Assembly: GCA_034620365.1 (NCBI GenBank)
Contig: JAQGEQ010000084.1
Span: 2,046,001-2,110,000 of the forward strand
Origin: Pegea sp. RAD2-039
Taxonomy: Eukaryota; Chordata; Thaliacea; Salpida; Salpidae
Direction: 5' to 3'
DNA length: 64,000 nucleotides
This document shows positions 24,230-37,200 of the stretch, piece after piece. Numbering within the stretch: the first letter of the stretch is position 1; each line of letters opens with the position of its first letter. The notes beneath the pieces are model-generated. The model saw nothing but the letters and a program-made list of their open reading frames with translations. It did no database searches and was not told where the DNA came from. A program made the position numbers and the translations under genes.

Positions 24230-24478
24230 TCAAGCTTTGAAGGATGCAACTTTAGCAATATACTTCTTTTCAGCATCAGCTTTTAAAGTTCCTTTTAAAC
24301 CATTCCATGCGTCCCACTTTGATGTTCCTACACTGTCTGATGCAGCTGGTCGATTTATATTGCAATCTCCAACAGTTGCTTGCTTGTACAAAGAATAAAA
24401 CTCTAAAAAGTCCTTATCAGAAGGCCGAGTAGTAAATTTTCTAACTATCTCAGCAGCTTTTAGAAAATCATCAGACAT
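24230..24478 (-). CDS. Acyl-CoA-binding protein (ACBP/DBI)
   Basis: Single exon, 82 residues (family usually 86-87). ACBP is a small cytosolic four-helix protein that binds medium- and long-chain acyl-CoA esters and buffers or delivers them to lipid metabolism. The core FYSLYKQATVGDCNINRP carries the Tyr and Lys that contact the CoA head, followed by SKWDAWNGLKG and AEKKYIAKV with the remaining conserved Lys and Tyr. The ATG at 24476-24478 gives a typical start (MSDDFLKAAEIVRKF) and the TGA is at 24230-24232. It has no signal peptide and no intron, whereas most genes nearby are intron-rich, so an old retrocopy is possible. The frame is fully intact and all binding residues are present. Confidence 0.95.
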   Translation of the reverse strand: MSDDFLKAAEIVRKFTTRPSDKDFLEFYSLYKQATVGDCNINRPAASDSVGTSKWDAWNGLKGTLKADAEKKYIAKVASFKA

Positions 24479-24550
24479 CTTAATTTAGGCAAATAAATTT
24501 GTAAGAAATATAAATCTGTAAAATAGAAAAGTATATAAACACTTTATAAG

Positions 24551-24570
24551 TACGGCCATGCTGGGTGCGC
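24551..24570. repeat. Short SINE scrap upstream of ACBP
   Basis: TACGGCCATGCTGGGTGCGC resembles the hairpin end of the SINE at 31632-31645 (ACGGCCATGCTGTGCGCC). It lies about 75 bp upstream of the ACBP start codon. Confidence 0.35.
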
Positions 24571-26637
24571 TTCAGAAACAGTTTCAAAACAAAACAGTGA
24601 AATTATAAAAAACTAGAAAAGTTTACAAGATAAAAGTATTAAATTAAATTGTCAGTTTCAACCACAATTTGGGTTTAGGCTTATATTATTATTAGTTGAA
24701 TATATACAAGAACAATTAACTTATTATCATAAGAGATAAGTTTTAAGTAATTTGGAAATAAAATAATTTAAATTTTAGAGCTGTTCAAAGTTTTGCTACA
24801 ACCTATGAGTGTTGCCAAACTAAAAAATATTTTTCAAATCAAAAAGCTTTTAAGGAGAACATAAATTTATAAACATTTTTTATGACGTCACAATTTAAAG
24901 CACTGAAGTAAATAATAAAATCCATATTTGAAAGACTAATCAAAACCCAAAAAATGTTTAAATAAATAATGTAGTCAAAAGCCATTTAAACATCGGAAGC
25001 AAGATAGAAGCTAGAAGAATTATATAGTAGTGATATAATTTATAATGAGAAAGACTTTTTCTTACAAAATATAAACAATCATTAGTTTTGTTTATTTTTC
25101 TTAAACTAATGATACTTTTTTCAGTCTATGACTATTTATTAATCAAATTAATGAAAACAACTAAATTTATAAACATAATTAAGCAACAAGTGAAAATAAA
25201 TACAAAAGTTGCACAAACAAAACAGTCAGTCACAAGAAGTTAGTCTAGGCCTGCAACCTAAAAGGTTTCCGAGCAAGACTAAATGATTTAGGAAAGAAAA
25301 CCAAATTTTATGAAAAATACAGAAAATAGATCTTCAAGATTTTTGAATTGTGAACCTAATTATTGAAGCTATCTTTTAAAATAAAAACCAGAAAAAAGTT
25401 ATGGAGTTTTTTTTAATTTTATTTTTTACTGTTGTGTACATGAGCCATAAGTATTTTTTCGTATATTTAAATAAAAATTTGAAAAAGAAGATAATTGAAA
25501 CATTAATATTATATTAATGTTATATTATATCATAATTAATTATATAGTTATTAGTTCAGTCAATTAAAAAGCATCTTAATAAAATTCAATTTACTTCAAA
25601 AATTCACAATTCAAGTTTTTTTGATCAAAAATCTTTTGTTATACAGTTCAAATGTACCACATAACGCAATATTCAGGTTATTTAAAGTTCATTCTATGCT
25701 TCCTCTTCGAATATCAATGATCTTTTACATATGTGAACTTTTTATAAATAAAAATTAATTTTTGAAACTTTTTTTCATTTGATTTTTTTTAATATACTTT
25801 TTCCAGAGCAACAACCATGATTTAAAAAGTGTCTAAAAATCTTTCCAAGTTTAATTTCACATCGCCGTTAGAGAAAATAGAATATTTTATTAATCTAAGT
25901 AATCTTAGTAACCAAATATGACGAGAATTTTCAAATACAAAACGAGGTCTGATCTTCAGAGCTTATAGGCAATTTTTTTGGTTTTGAAGGAGTTAGTTTG
26001 AGATCAATCTTCAGAATTATGAAGTAACGTTTTTGGTTTTATTGTTCGATTATACTAATTTGCCATTCGTTAATTTGTCTTTAGATTTTAACACAATTTT
26101 TTAGTGATTTTATTTATCTTTGTTTTAAAAGGATGTTATCTTTTCTTTGATGAAAATATGATAAATCTATATAGAAAGATAAAAATAGTTGTAAATCGTT
26201 CAAGGAATATCTCAATATTTTCAAAACTAGCACTTGGTTCTTCTTTGAAATCTTTATAATGATTTATTAAAACTTTCGGACTTTGATATTTGAGTTTATT
26301 TATCTCCATCAACTATTACCTACTAAAATTTATAAAGAGGTGAAAAATAGTTAAAGCTAACTGCTAATAAATAGCTAAATAACAAGAAAACACTTTGACA
26401 ATTTTCTACTTTATATTAAATAGTAATATGCGATAAAACTATACAATGTGAAAAATATTTGAAGTTTGCAGTAATAGATTGGATAATGCTTCCGACATAA
26501 CATATGAAGTTTTAGATTAAGCTTCTGTAGAAATTGGTTTCAATGAATTATAAACACCACATTTTTGTAGCTAACTAAATACTAAAACTAAATATAAATT
26601 GACTTTATGCTTTCACTCATTGCTTATATATTCACAG
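24571..26637. other. Intergenic, ACBP to paralogue A
   Basis: About 2 kb with no ORF or repeat I can name. The last ~60 bp before 26637 resemble sequence at about 52930-52990 upstream of paralogue E, so part of the shared upstream region of the A/E pair lies here. Confidence 0.45.
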
Positions 26638-29058
26638 GAATCTCCCAATCCGTCTAACATGTCTTCCACTGGAACTGATAACTCTGCTTTGGATTTTTGC
26701 CCTGAAATTGATGCGGTCCATAACTCATCTAGTGGCCAAGTAAGTTTCTTTTACAAATCAGCTGTTGTAAAAGAGAATATAGTTGTTTAAGTAGCTTCTT
26801 GTTCTGATTTATTTTTGTTTTTATCATTTTGCTTTAGTTTTAATGTAATGAGCTCGTACAGCCTTAAAACAATTTTTTTAAAATTACTTGTTTTATAAGC
26901 TTCATGACAATTCTTAACTTGAATAGCCTAGAGCTTTAAAAGTGTGATTTTGCTACATACTTATGGTATAAAATTTCTTAATGCTGTCGATGTTAAATAA
27001 AATTAATGTCGCTCTTACTGTAGTGAAAGTTGCGTATGAATATTTGTTGCTTTGTTCATTTTAATTGAGTTAATAATTTTACTGTTTCGACAAATTAACG
27101 TGAAAACTGTAAATTAGGTTTTGTGGGGTTTAAAAGTTGTACCATCCAAAGCACTTGATCATTGATCTTAGAGGTTTTGATATTCAAAAACTTGTACTTC
27201 AGGCTTGTGTTTTCATTTGCTATTGCATTTTCTCAATTGTTGTTTAGTTAGAATGAATAATATTTTAGAAAACATAAAAAAGTGAGAATATTTTTATGTG
27301 TTTTGCTTTTTTAGTTTTATATTTCACTATTTTTTCTTGGTTTTGACAACAACTCTGAAGCACAGCCAACATATCGTTCTCGGCAGAAGCAATTTTTATC
27401 GCTTATTGATATAAAATTAATTTCACCAACTCTATTTGATTGATGAATTTGCTTTTAGGTATGTCGGGACATAATTGAGTTTTTACATCTGAAGCATACC
27501 AAAGAGAAAGATTTCGATCTAGATGTAACTCAAAATACTTCTATTGATTCGATGAAATGCGAATGTAGCCAATTGAATGTGTCAACAAGATCAGTTGATT
27601 GTAAGACTTTGGCTGCTGATTTAAAACAAGATATCGTCCTGGGAAGTTCACCTATAAATCAAGAACTTCTCGATAATGCCTTGCAGAGTGAAATTTGCCA
27701 ACAGAGTGCTTCAGCATACTCTGTTATTAAAGCTGAAAATTCTGAAGATAAAAGTCAGATACATCAGTTGCCGGAAACAGCTAAATCCAGTTCATTAAAA
27801 GTGAGTCAAGTAATTTCAATTCATTGTAATATGTCAACAAATTAACAAATAGATTGGTTCAAGCAAACTACCAGATAATATTGGTGTTTCAACTGATTCA
27901 ATTCCAATACAGCAACAAAATAAACGCCAAAAAAGTTCTTTAATTTCAAAAAAGAAATTGTTATTTTTGACACCTGTGCTTTTCTTGTTACTCGCCTTTT
28001 GTGTACACATATTTTTATTTAAGGGAAATGTCTGGCTAGCAGCAAAGGTAAGTTTTAATTTGTGTTGAGCAATACTTTTGATAAACAATTGTGATTGTTT
28101 AGATGCTTCCAGATAACGCTGTAATCCTAACATTTGCTACTAATGAGGCTGGTAAAGAGGTCTGTACAGATTTACAAATAAAAAGTCTAAATATATTCAT
28201 TTCTACAGGTTAATCACAATTATGATAAATCGAAGACCGTGGTCAGATCAGATGAAAGAGTTGTGTCGCTACTTACAAAAGCTGGTGAATTTTCTCCTGC
28301 AGAAGATTACTTGGTTATAAAACTGGAAATAGTGAGTCTATTCGCAGCAAAGAAATTCCACTTACTATCTAATGTCTACAAACTTGATAGTAAAATATTA
28401 AATAAATACTTCATATCTTTTTAAATAAATGTGTTTCGAAAAGCAATATTTGAATCAACAGAATCATGGGTTGAAGTCTTTCAGTATTCTTTATGAGAGC
28501 AAAAAACTCCTTGAAACTATTGTAAGTAAAATCAGAATTCAAATCATCAAAACTGATATGTTACTAACACAGCTAAGTCAAGAGTATCAATAAAAGCATC
28601 TTGGTTTTTTTTTCTTGTTCTCACTTTGTGAAAAGCTGAGAAACTTTATTTCCTCACTGAAAAAAGCTATATTTGATTAATTGTAAACAGAGTAATTACA
28701 ATTCCGTTTTATTTAAGGTTTTGAACGCGAGCAATGCAAAAAGTGCTTTTAAAAATGATGACGAATATCAACAATTTTTTTCAACTCTTAGTTTTGGGAA
28801 TAAAACTATTATAAAAAAAGAACCACATAAGAAAATTCGTTTTTCCGAAAAATTTCTAACTAATGGAGAGGATCGAGCAACATGTGAAAGCTTACCATTA
28901 ATTAATTATTGTCTCTCGAACGCAAGTAAGTATCTTGTTATTCTTTACAATATACATAATGTAGCAGTTTTTTGCTTTTAAGATTAAAAATATATCTTTA
29001 ATCGAGAGTTATTAATCTTTTAGCAGAGGAGTTCAAAGATCTGACTGATGGACTTTAA
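26638..29058 (+). CDS. Paralogue A of an unrecognised single-pass membrane protein family
   Basis: I do not recognise the family. Exons: 26638-26739 (first ATG at 26659; a further 5' exon is possible), 27459-27800, 27853-28047, 28103-28159, 28209-28331, 28444-28521, 28718-28925, 29024-29058, giving about 372 residues from that ATG. The N-terminal part is acidic, Ser/Thr-rich and without domains. Exon 3 holds one membrane helix (LLFLTPVLFLLLAFCVHIF) after a basic stretch (KRQKSSLISKKK), suggesting the N-terminus is cytosolic. The part after the helix (NEAGKE, VIKLEI, KKLLETI and a final TEEFKDLTDGL) follows the same exon order as B-E. Of the five copies it is the most diverged. All junctions are GT-AG and stay in frame. 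Confidence 0.6.
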
Positions 29059-30543
29059 ATTGTTAAACATGTTGATGATACTGCTCATGACAACCACAAT
29101 GATGTATTACAGATCGTCTAAGTTTTATTAGATGTTGTTAACAATCAAAATGATATAAAAATTTTGCAAGAAACTAAATTCATTTTCATCTGATTAAAAT
29201 CGATTCAGTTTTTAACTGGTGTTTCATTATGCTACAATTTTTCGGAAATATCTAAATATAAGATTGATATTATTAATATTTGTAAAAGTTTATGTTAACT
29301 TGTGATGTATTAGCACTAAACATTCTGATTTTAATAATTTGGAAAATTGTTTGTTTCGTAGTTTTAGATTAAACTTGCCTGCATTTCAGATAAGGCGTCA
29401 AAATTGTAAAATTCCTCAACTATTGTATCAAATATATCAGAACATTCAAATATGTTTTTAGAATTAAGTTAGACTTCTAACGTTAAGTCATCTGTCTTAA
29501 TATGATCTACAACCAACTTTTCAATATCCCACCCATCTTTTAAGACCATTAAAATCAGTCATTTTTGGCAGTAAAAACTTGATAATCAGACAGCTTGACA
29601 CCAAAACGAATATCGAAAAACAAGTTTTTATTATCATCCAAAGCTAGTTTTAGGTGAACTTACTGGTGGTTTTATTTTTCTAAAAAACTTACTTTATTAT
29701 AAGTTTCTTTTAATAAAACAAAATTATATATTTGTTGGGTAGTAAAACGATTAGATTAAGAAAATATAATCAAACTAATAAATTTGATAAGCTACAAAAA
29801 CAATTTCAACAAAAATTAGCATTATTGACTACATTAATTAAAACTTATTTCAGAAAAAATTGTCCCTGCTGCCCAAATAAACCGGAGTTTCTTGCTCATA
29901 TCCTACATGTCTGTTGACACAACCATCATTCTGTCCCAACATCGTGCTCACAAAGATGTTCATCAAGCATAAGAAACTTGAGTACTAAGTCAGCATACAG
30001 CCTCTAATTCCTGCAGGTCGAAGGTTCGTGAAACCGGGTACAGTGGCAGACAAGGAAGGTAGTAGCAGCAAGCAGGGACTTCGAGCCAGAAAGAAGAAGT
30101 AAAACACCCCAAAAGTGGACAACTGGGCAAAGAAAATATAGATTGTAAAATAATAACATTGGGGCTTATAATGGACTTGAGAGATGTCAGGTCACCAAGC
30201 TAGAAAAGACAGCTTCTGACAAAGCCAAATATTAAATTTGGATTTCTGAAATGTTTTATCTCCAAAAGCACTGAGTTAGGGATATGGATTATTAGCTGCA
30301 TTTGTAGACGTACCGATGTCCCTAAAGTTAACCTACTTACAGGTCAACATAAAGAAATAAAACAAGAGGTGATGCTGGTCGATGCCTTGGTGAAAACCAT
30401 GACCGACAACTGTCCTTTTTTTGGGGTACTGGGGAAAAAACTAACAAGTTGGTCAACATCTGGAGGTACGTGGGTAAAAGGGTGGACCAAGATTATGAAA
30501 GAAATCTTTAATATGGGCTCGAAGAACTCTGGCTGCTTTATTT
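29059..30543. other. Intergenic with a less AT-rich island of unknown origin
   Basis: From about 29860 to 30540 the base composition shifts (more G and C, e.g. CCCTGCTGCCCAAATAAACC), unlike the surrounding DNA. A short Cys pattern (NCPCCPNKPEF) and a 60-codon open frame end in stops. It may be an old mobile element; I cannot assign it. It runs up to the terminal exon of paralogue B. Confidence 0.4.
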
Positions 30544-33039
30544 TCATCGAACGGTAGGCATCGCCTGAAAATCAGAATGTTGTGATAAGTTACATTAAAA
30601 AAGATAAATTTTGACGGATTTTATAAAAAGCTCTACGATAAAATTGATGATCAAATTGTATTTGAACTTCAATCGAGATATTTTTTCAAATTTCATGAAA
30701 AGTTGTGTAAAATTCAATTTGTTTAATTTATTTCGAAGGAAATATCTGTCTACTTACATTCCAAATATTTTCTACTGTTGAAAGAACTACATTTTTGACA
30801 TAATCAACAAATACTGGAACCTTCTTAGAAAATTCTTTTAAGTCTTCGTAAATTTTATAATTCCAATTCTTTAAAACAAAATTATATAAAAAAATATAAT
30901 TTTATTTTTATCATGAACAGATATCAATATTATGATGCCATCGATTTAATTCACCTTGAAATATGATTAGATTGCTTAATTCTTTTTAAAACAAAACTTA
31001 TGAAAACTCAGATAGCTTAATTGAAAAATGATCAAATATTAAGCAAATAAACAAAATTCTTACATTGAATTCAATCACTATGTTTGTAATTTTGTAGTAT
31101 GTGCCATTTGTAGAGTCTATCTTCATTAAAAACTTCTTAATCACAGCCGCTTTATCGCTTTGACTTTCATCCAAGTCCATCAATTGCAATTGGCTATTTT
31201 CTAAAGAGCTGTTTTCCTGTGCGCCATTTTTGGTCAAATTTGTTTCTTTCTTTTCAACTGCATCAGTTGACGAATTCTTTTTTCTACTTTTATCATCAGA
31301 TAGAACTTTAGTATCATTGGACGCATCCAATTCCTTAAGAAGTTTAATTCAGAATTACTCTTTTTTAAAGACAAATTTTTACAATATGCAAAAAAGTTTT
31401 GTTGCAGCTAATTATATAGATAAATAAAAAGGCTTCAAAATCACATTCGTTAGTTTTGGCTTAATTTGAAATTTTCAGAAGTTTATTTGAAAACAAAATA
31501 ATTGATTTTTATTTGATAAGTTTTTTGTGTGGTTAAAATGAGATACTTAAACTATTGGTGCTGCCCTGATGATTCTCTACAAGATCATAAAATCAGTATT
31601 CGAGTCAGCATGGCCTGCTTCGGCTGAGAACGGCCATGCTGTGCGCCAGGGCAGAAATTATGGAGATCCAGTTGCTACCCACAGTCTCCATGCCAACAAG
31701 GTACGCATCATAATAAACAGAATGGCGTCGCAGGAGCTGCTACAACGACCAACGAACCAGGGACCTTACACGTATTAGGCGGATGTGATAACCGCTACTT
31801 TACTGAGAAGTATAAATATTCTGCCTTTGTTGAATATCTAATGTATAAAGTTAAATCAGTTTTACAGGGTTGCAAACGCCTACAAGTTTCGATTCTTATA
31901 ACTGTTGGCGTCGCTGAATCTTTCAACCACTATCTTCCAAACCAAACAATTTTATCTGGAGCAAAGTTTCATTTTAAAAATCTACTCACTTCGCTTTTAA
32001 AGACAGAATCCAAGAAGTTGCTCCCAAAGATACTATCCCATTTGTGATCATATGAATAATTAAGTCCTGTACCATTATTATCCTAATAAATTATAAAATC
32101 TTTAAATTCTAAAATTAAAATTGATTTAAAATTAATCAGAATCATCTAATCGTAATTACCAATAACATAAAAAATTGAATTTTACAAATTCACTCACAAA
32201 ACTAAAGTTTAGACTTAAAATATCTTTCTTATCAACATGATTCTCTATCTTTTTTAAAACTCTTCCACTTTTCTTAGGATCTGTCTTAGATGAGTCATCT
32301 GAGCCGATAAGACCTGCAAAACCTCCTGGAGGATCATACTTGTAGTAAGCCTTTAAGAATAAAGATATTTAGAAGTTTCAAACAGCTTTTAGAAGTCTAA
32401 TACCAACCACTTCACCATTATCTTCAATAACTCGAAGTTTTACTGTTACAATCTCTTCTGGAAAAATCTTCAAAGAAAAGATTGAAGTTTATAAATTATT
32501 TTACTTACAGCTTCAATAATTAAGAACTACTAAACTATATGACTTAAAAATTAATAATTAAAAAAAATTAACATTTAAAATGTTGAATAATAATTCGGAG
32601 CTATAATTAATTGCAGTAATTTGAAACTGTTAAAAAATTGATATTGAAAAATGTGTGCCACTTAAATAAAATATAATATTTTGTCAATTTTTATCATAAT
32701 AAATTATTTTCAAAACACTTAAAAACAAAATAAACATTTAAAAATATTTTACTTTAGTTGCAATTTGAATGGTTTTGTATGGGTTTATATAAGCACCAAT
32801 AAAAAGTGAAGCTATTGTAAGACAGATAAACAACTTTATCCACGGAAACTTTTTCCAAACTTTTACATACACAGCCTCAGTATTAGCAAAAGAAAAATCA
32901 TCGATAATTATTTCATCGTCTGCTTCGTTTTCAAAGATAATTTTGTTTGATTTACTTTCTTCGATAATTTTAGAACTCTCCTGAAATATCTTTAGTTAGT
33001 TTTTTTTTAAACACTCTTCACACTCACTTCAGATGACAT
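30544..33039 (-). CDS. Paralogue B of the single-pass membrane protein family
   Basis: I do not recognise the family. Exons: 33028-33039, 32753-32980, 32408-32467, 32198-32350, 31990-32082, 31064-31333, 30758-30868, 30544-30564, giving 315 residues with all introns in phase 0. Short first exon MSSE; then an acidic segment and one helix (FICLTIASLFIGAYI) after KVWKKFPWIK. The segment after the helix has IVTVKLRVIEDNGEV and the best conserved family stretch AYYKYDPPGGFAGLIGSDDS (paralogue E: IYYKFNPPGGLDSFISSNDS). Exon 7 (FSKKVPVFVDYVKNVV) and the 7-codon last exon AMPTVR recur in C and D. It is an inverted copy of E; the intron between exons 5 and 6 carries a SINE also present in E. It looks intact. 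Topology suggests a type II membrane protein with its C-terminal domain outside the cytosol, which is inference. Confidence 0.68.
31562..31800 (-). mobile_element. tRNA-derived SINE in an intron of paralogue B
   Basis: On the minus strand it has a tRNA-Val-like head (GTAGCGGTTATCACATCCGC, then B-box-like CTGGTTCGT), then a body with TACCTTGTTGGCATGGAGAC and CTCCATAATTTCTGC. It ends in a hairpin with stem CAGCATGGCC/GGCCATGCTG (31606-31615 and 31632-31641). The same element sits in the matching intron of paralogue E. Confidence 0.75.
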
Positions 33040-33654
33040 CAGATACTTTGCTTTATACTATCTTTGAAAATTAAACTTCTTAGCTAAAAGATAAAAGTAG
33101 TTTTTAGTTAAAACTTTAAGTATTCGTAATTGTTATTGGGACTTATAATAATTAAAATAAAACAGTTTCACTTTATTGTAGTGTAAAAGATAAAATTTTT
33201 TTAAATTATTCGAAAAACTAGATGTACAAAATTTAGATAAAATGTAGAATAAACTTTCCATTTATAAATAATCGGCCTTAGCAAAAACAGCTTAAAAAAT
33301 GTTTAAAATTATCATTACACAAGCTAAACAAAAAATTTTTTATTATTTTTTAAGTGTTACTCAAACAAAATAGTTCTACATTTATTTTGAACAAAATTCC
33401 TAGTTACTAAAAATAAAAATGATTTATGATAAAACAAGAAAGTATGATTTGCTACTACAGTGATTATCATTAAATTGAACAAAAGTTATAAAATAAAAAC
33501 TGCTAAAACAAAAAGTAAACCAATAAAAAAATCTGTTTTTTTAAAAACTAACAAAAAATTTCACAATATTTCCTATACTATGATTATGACTTAAAACATA
33601 AATTTTTTAGTAAAATAAAAAAATGATTAATCTAAAAATGTATAAACTAAATGA
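33040..33654. other. Intergenic upstream of paralogue B
   Basis: AT-rich, nothing recognised. It probably holds the promoter of B. Confidence 0.45.
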
Positions 33655-34228
33655 TTAAATTAATAACAAAATTTCTATTAAATGCTTGTATTTTCTTAAC
33701 CGACCAAACAACACCAAACTTGTCACGAATAACCACAGGCAAAAAAGGAGGTTAGAGACCTGACTAATTTGAGTTTTAAGAATAGTCACATGAATGGGGT
33801 GAAAGGTCAAACCAAGGTTTACCATAAGAAATGTGCAAATTGTCAAGAAAAATTGATAATAGAATATTGCCTACAAAGTTTAAATTAACCTCTTTGAAGA
33901 ATATATTTGTTTAATATTTTTAAGTACTTTAAACTAAAATGGTTACTTAATGTTTTAAGCAATAGATGTTTTGACATTTTAAGAAGCTTAAAGTCTGGGT
34001 CTTTCATTTATGGTGCCAATTAACAACAACTAAACTAATGCTACTTACATGTAACTCTGATGCAGGGTTAAGCTTCTGCTTTGGATTTTTCATATAAACT
34101 GCTGTTGTAATTTAAGCAGCTAACATAATCATATCAATCCAGATGTTTTGCCTTTTACTGTTACCAGCTTTTAACAACACTTTATATAGGCTTAACAACC
34201 AAGTACTTTTTAAGATAATTGTCAGCAT
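33655..34228 (-). pseudogene. P1: broken two-exon membrane protein gene
   Basis: Exon 1 (34049-34228) starts MLTIILKSTWLLSLYKVLLK and ends KQKLNPASELH before a clean donor GTAAGTAG. Exon 2 (33655-33870) follows the acceptor CTTTGTAG and encodes two likely membrane helices (FFLTICTFLMVNLGL and SNLLFCLWLFVTSLVLF). Both junctions are phase 0. Exon 1 carries a stop (TAA at 34112-34114, codon 39) where the duplicate P2 has TTA (Leu). I do not recognise the family. The intact splice signals and the open frame in P2 suggest a real ancestral gene. Confidence 0.45.
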
Positions 34229-37200
34229 TTTATAAGGTGGTTATTGTTAGCTGAATGAGCTGATCAATCTGAGTAATGACTCGACCCATCTAGTATTTAC
34301 TACTTGAAACCCCTGTTAAGTTTAAAGTACAAATATTTTCACTATCAGTCAATTTTTAGCCTCAATGTATACACATAAAACTCTATTTATAATAACTATT
34401 CGATAATTTATACACTCAAAGTAAGTTTTTGTTTTATTTACATATTTATAAACATTTAACTATGAAGATTTATATTTGTGAAAAATCAAAGATTATTCTG
34501 GAAAAGAAAGCAGTCATCAAAATACTTTGTTGTTGTTTGCCCACCATTTTTGTTTGTGGAGCTTCCACATACTTCAAGATGTTAACTATTTCGCTAGTGA
34601 TGTCCCAGTACTTAAGGAAAGGATAGTGAGCTTCTAAAAAAACTAGAAACAGAAAGTATTCAGCAGAAAAAAATTACCAAGGAATATACAAGAAAACAAC
34701 AAAAGAAAACAGGTTTTGAATTACTTTTGTCAAAAACATCAAAAAAGTATTGAGATCATCAAATTACTCAAATCAATCACTTAAAGTCATCAAGATGATT
34801 GGCTGGATCTACCATATCTGCCTTTGAAGATCCGATATCCTTTGCGATTGCTATCACCTAAATACATGAAACAACCGATCAATGGGCCAAATAAAAAGAT
34901 TAAGGTCACCTCTTCCTGCTGTTACTTCTTCGCGATAAAGAAGCCTCAAGCAAAATGAAGTGACAAATGAAAATGGGTAGTGGCAGTGGCCTGTTGTGGC
35001 ACTGTCCTAGACGATTTGTAATCACCAGAAAGTGTCCAATTTGTATCAGTGGCTATGGATTTTCTGTTGACGTCATTATCATTAAAATGTTTTATCAAAT
35101 AGAAAATTCAATTTGAGAAGAGAAAGACCAATTTCACTCTATACTTGTTGAAAATGTAAAAGATTGTGAATCAAAAACGAAGTTATGTGATTAAAACTTG
35201 ATCTGTTTTGTTTGATAATCATCTTGATTTATGGTTTGGTATTTATAAGTAAATTTCTAACATTACAGAATTTCGTAAGCTAAAATTGTTAAAAAACCTA
35301 ATCGTTAATGTCAACATAATCATTTTGTCTAGATGCTCATGTAGATGGTAGAAAAACAGCAGAACATTTGCTAATTAGTTTGCCAATTAGCTCAAATGAA
35401 TTTCCTCTATTTGAGAAATTGTTGTAATAGTCAGGCTTGTCGTACGTCATCTAAGCCACTAGTTATCAGGTTATCATGATGAATCATTCAGAAACTCTCA
35501 CACGATTAATTGAATCATGAAATAAGAACTGTAGGGATTTAAGTACATAAAATCTTAAATAAGCTTCAATAAGAGATCTTCTTTTTACAGGAAGAGTTTA
35601 AGAAACCAAAATTGTGAATTGAATTAAAACAATAATCATATTTGGTTTAATCAATATATTGCTTAATTAAAATGTAAAGTTCACTGAAATCGATTAGTAT
35701 AATTCATTTTTCATATTTTCTCAAGTATTTTGAAACACAAGTTAAATTCTTTTCAAAGTTTTCTTGAAAATCAGAAACTAAAGAATCAGAAATGAATGTT
35801 CTCTTTTCTAAATTATTAAATTATGAAACTTAAAAAAAAAATTTTGTGCTTCCTGTGGTAGAAAGCACTAATTGCATTTTAGGGTAAGATTTGAAAATAA
35901 CTTGATGTTTAATTTTGCTTATTACATTATATCTACAGTTTTGAGTTAATTCAAAACTCAATAACTGTTTCTAACGTTTTTATTTTAACATTAAGTCTCA
36001 ATACATAAAGTACAAATTAAAATGACCTTTCCCAATTGCTTTAAAATCAATAATTAAACCAAATAATAAGTTGTAATTAATATGGTTGGTTTAAGAATTG
36101 ATTTTCTAACTCCATACAAATTATTCATTTAAATTAGATTGCAAAACTAATTGTTGAAATTTAGCAATATGTAAATATTAAATAAAGAAATATTATTTTT
36201 ATGCTAACTTTAGTTTAACATAAATTACTATTACAGTTTGTTAAATGTTATTATTTAAAAAAGAGTTTTTAGTAGCCTTAACTTTTTTTGTTTGAAATTA
36301 ATATAAAGTATGTTAACTTATGACTTATCAAATATTATATAAATCAAAATTATTAATTAATTTTTTCCTGTAATAAAATGGTTCTCAGCTAAGAATGACA
36401 TTGTATTACTTGTTACTTTCATAAATACTCCACAAACTTTATAAATGATTAACAAAATCATCAAAATAAATTTTCAAATATAATATGAAGGGCATAATTT
36501 GTTATGAACAACTTAACACATCATTTTCTTAAAAATATTATAAATGAAAAAATAACTTAAAATTTCAATCAAATTGTATTTGCTAACATATGAATTATTA
36601 TGTGAGTGTAATAATGGTGATAAGTTTTCCTTAACTCTATAATCATCAGTTTTACGCAAAGAAAGATATTTTATGAAATATAATTTTTTATTAAAACAAA
36701 GTTGCAGAAATAAATTATAAATAAATAATTAATTCAAGATGTTGGATCGAACCAGCGATATGATAATAATTCCTTAAGAGAGCTTTCTTTAATTGTAAAA
36801 GACGACCTAGAAAAAAAGTGAGCAACGACAACCAACTCAGCTATATAGTAGAAAAACTTGAAATATAAAGTTAAAATATATCTCAACCAAACATAAATAG
36901 TAGATTAAAAGAAAGAGAGAAAAATAACCTAGCATAAAATACACTGCTCAATGAATTCAGTCTGAAATAAAATGTGGGAAGTATTCTAGTTCTCTTTCAA
37001 TTTAATAAATTCTCTATACTTAATAGATGGCATGAAAACTAAGTTAACTTTTCTGTAAATTAAATTTTCTTAAATGTAAATTAACTGAAGTGAAATCTTT
37101 TATCCGTCTACAGTTTAAAAAATTATATCTGTTGTTTCTGAAAGAGCTAGGATGGTTGTGTACCCTAATAAAAATGTGAGATTTAGTAATATACAAGTGT

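Noticed and set aside
31569..32047. Two plus-strand frames of about 70 codons
   Set aside because: They are antisense to the SINE and to exon 5 of paralogue B.
34429..34626. Cys-rich small frame (duplicated at 43846-44046)
   Set aside because: No ATG-led coding signal, no splice partners and no domain. It is simply copied with duplication I.
34790..34960. Segment reading DDWLDLPYLPLKIRYPLR, faintly like an F-box start
   Set aside because: Too short, no flanking exons and quickly interrupted. The similarity rests on a few hydrophobic and Pro residues.
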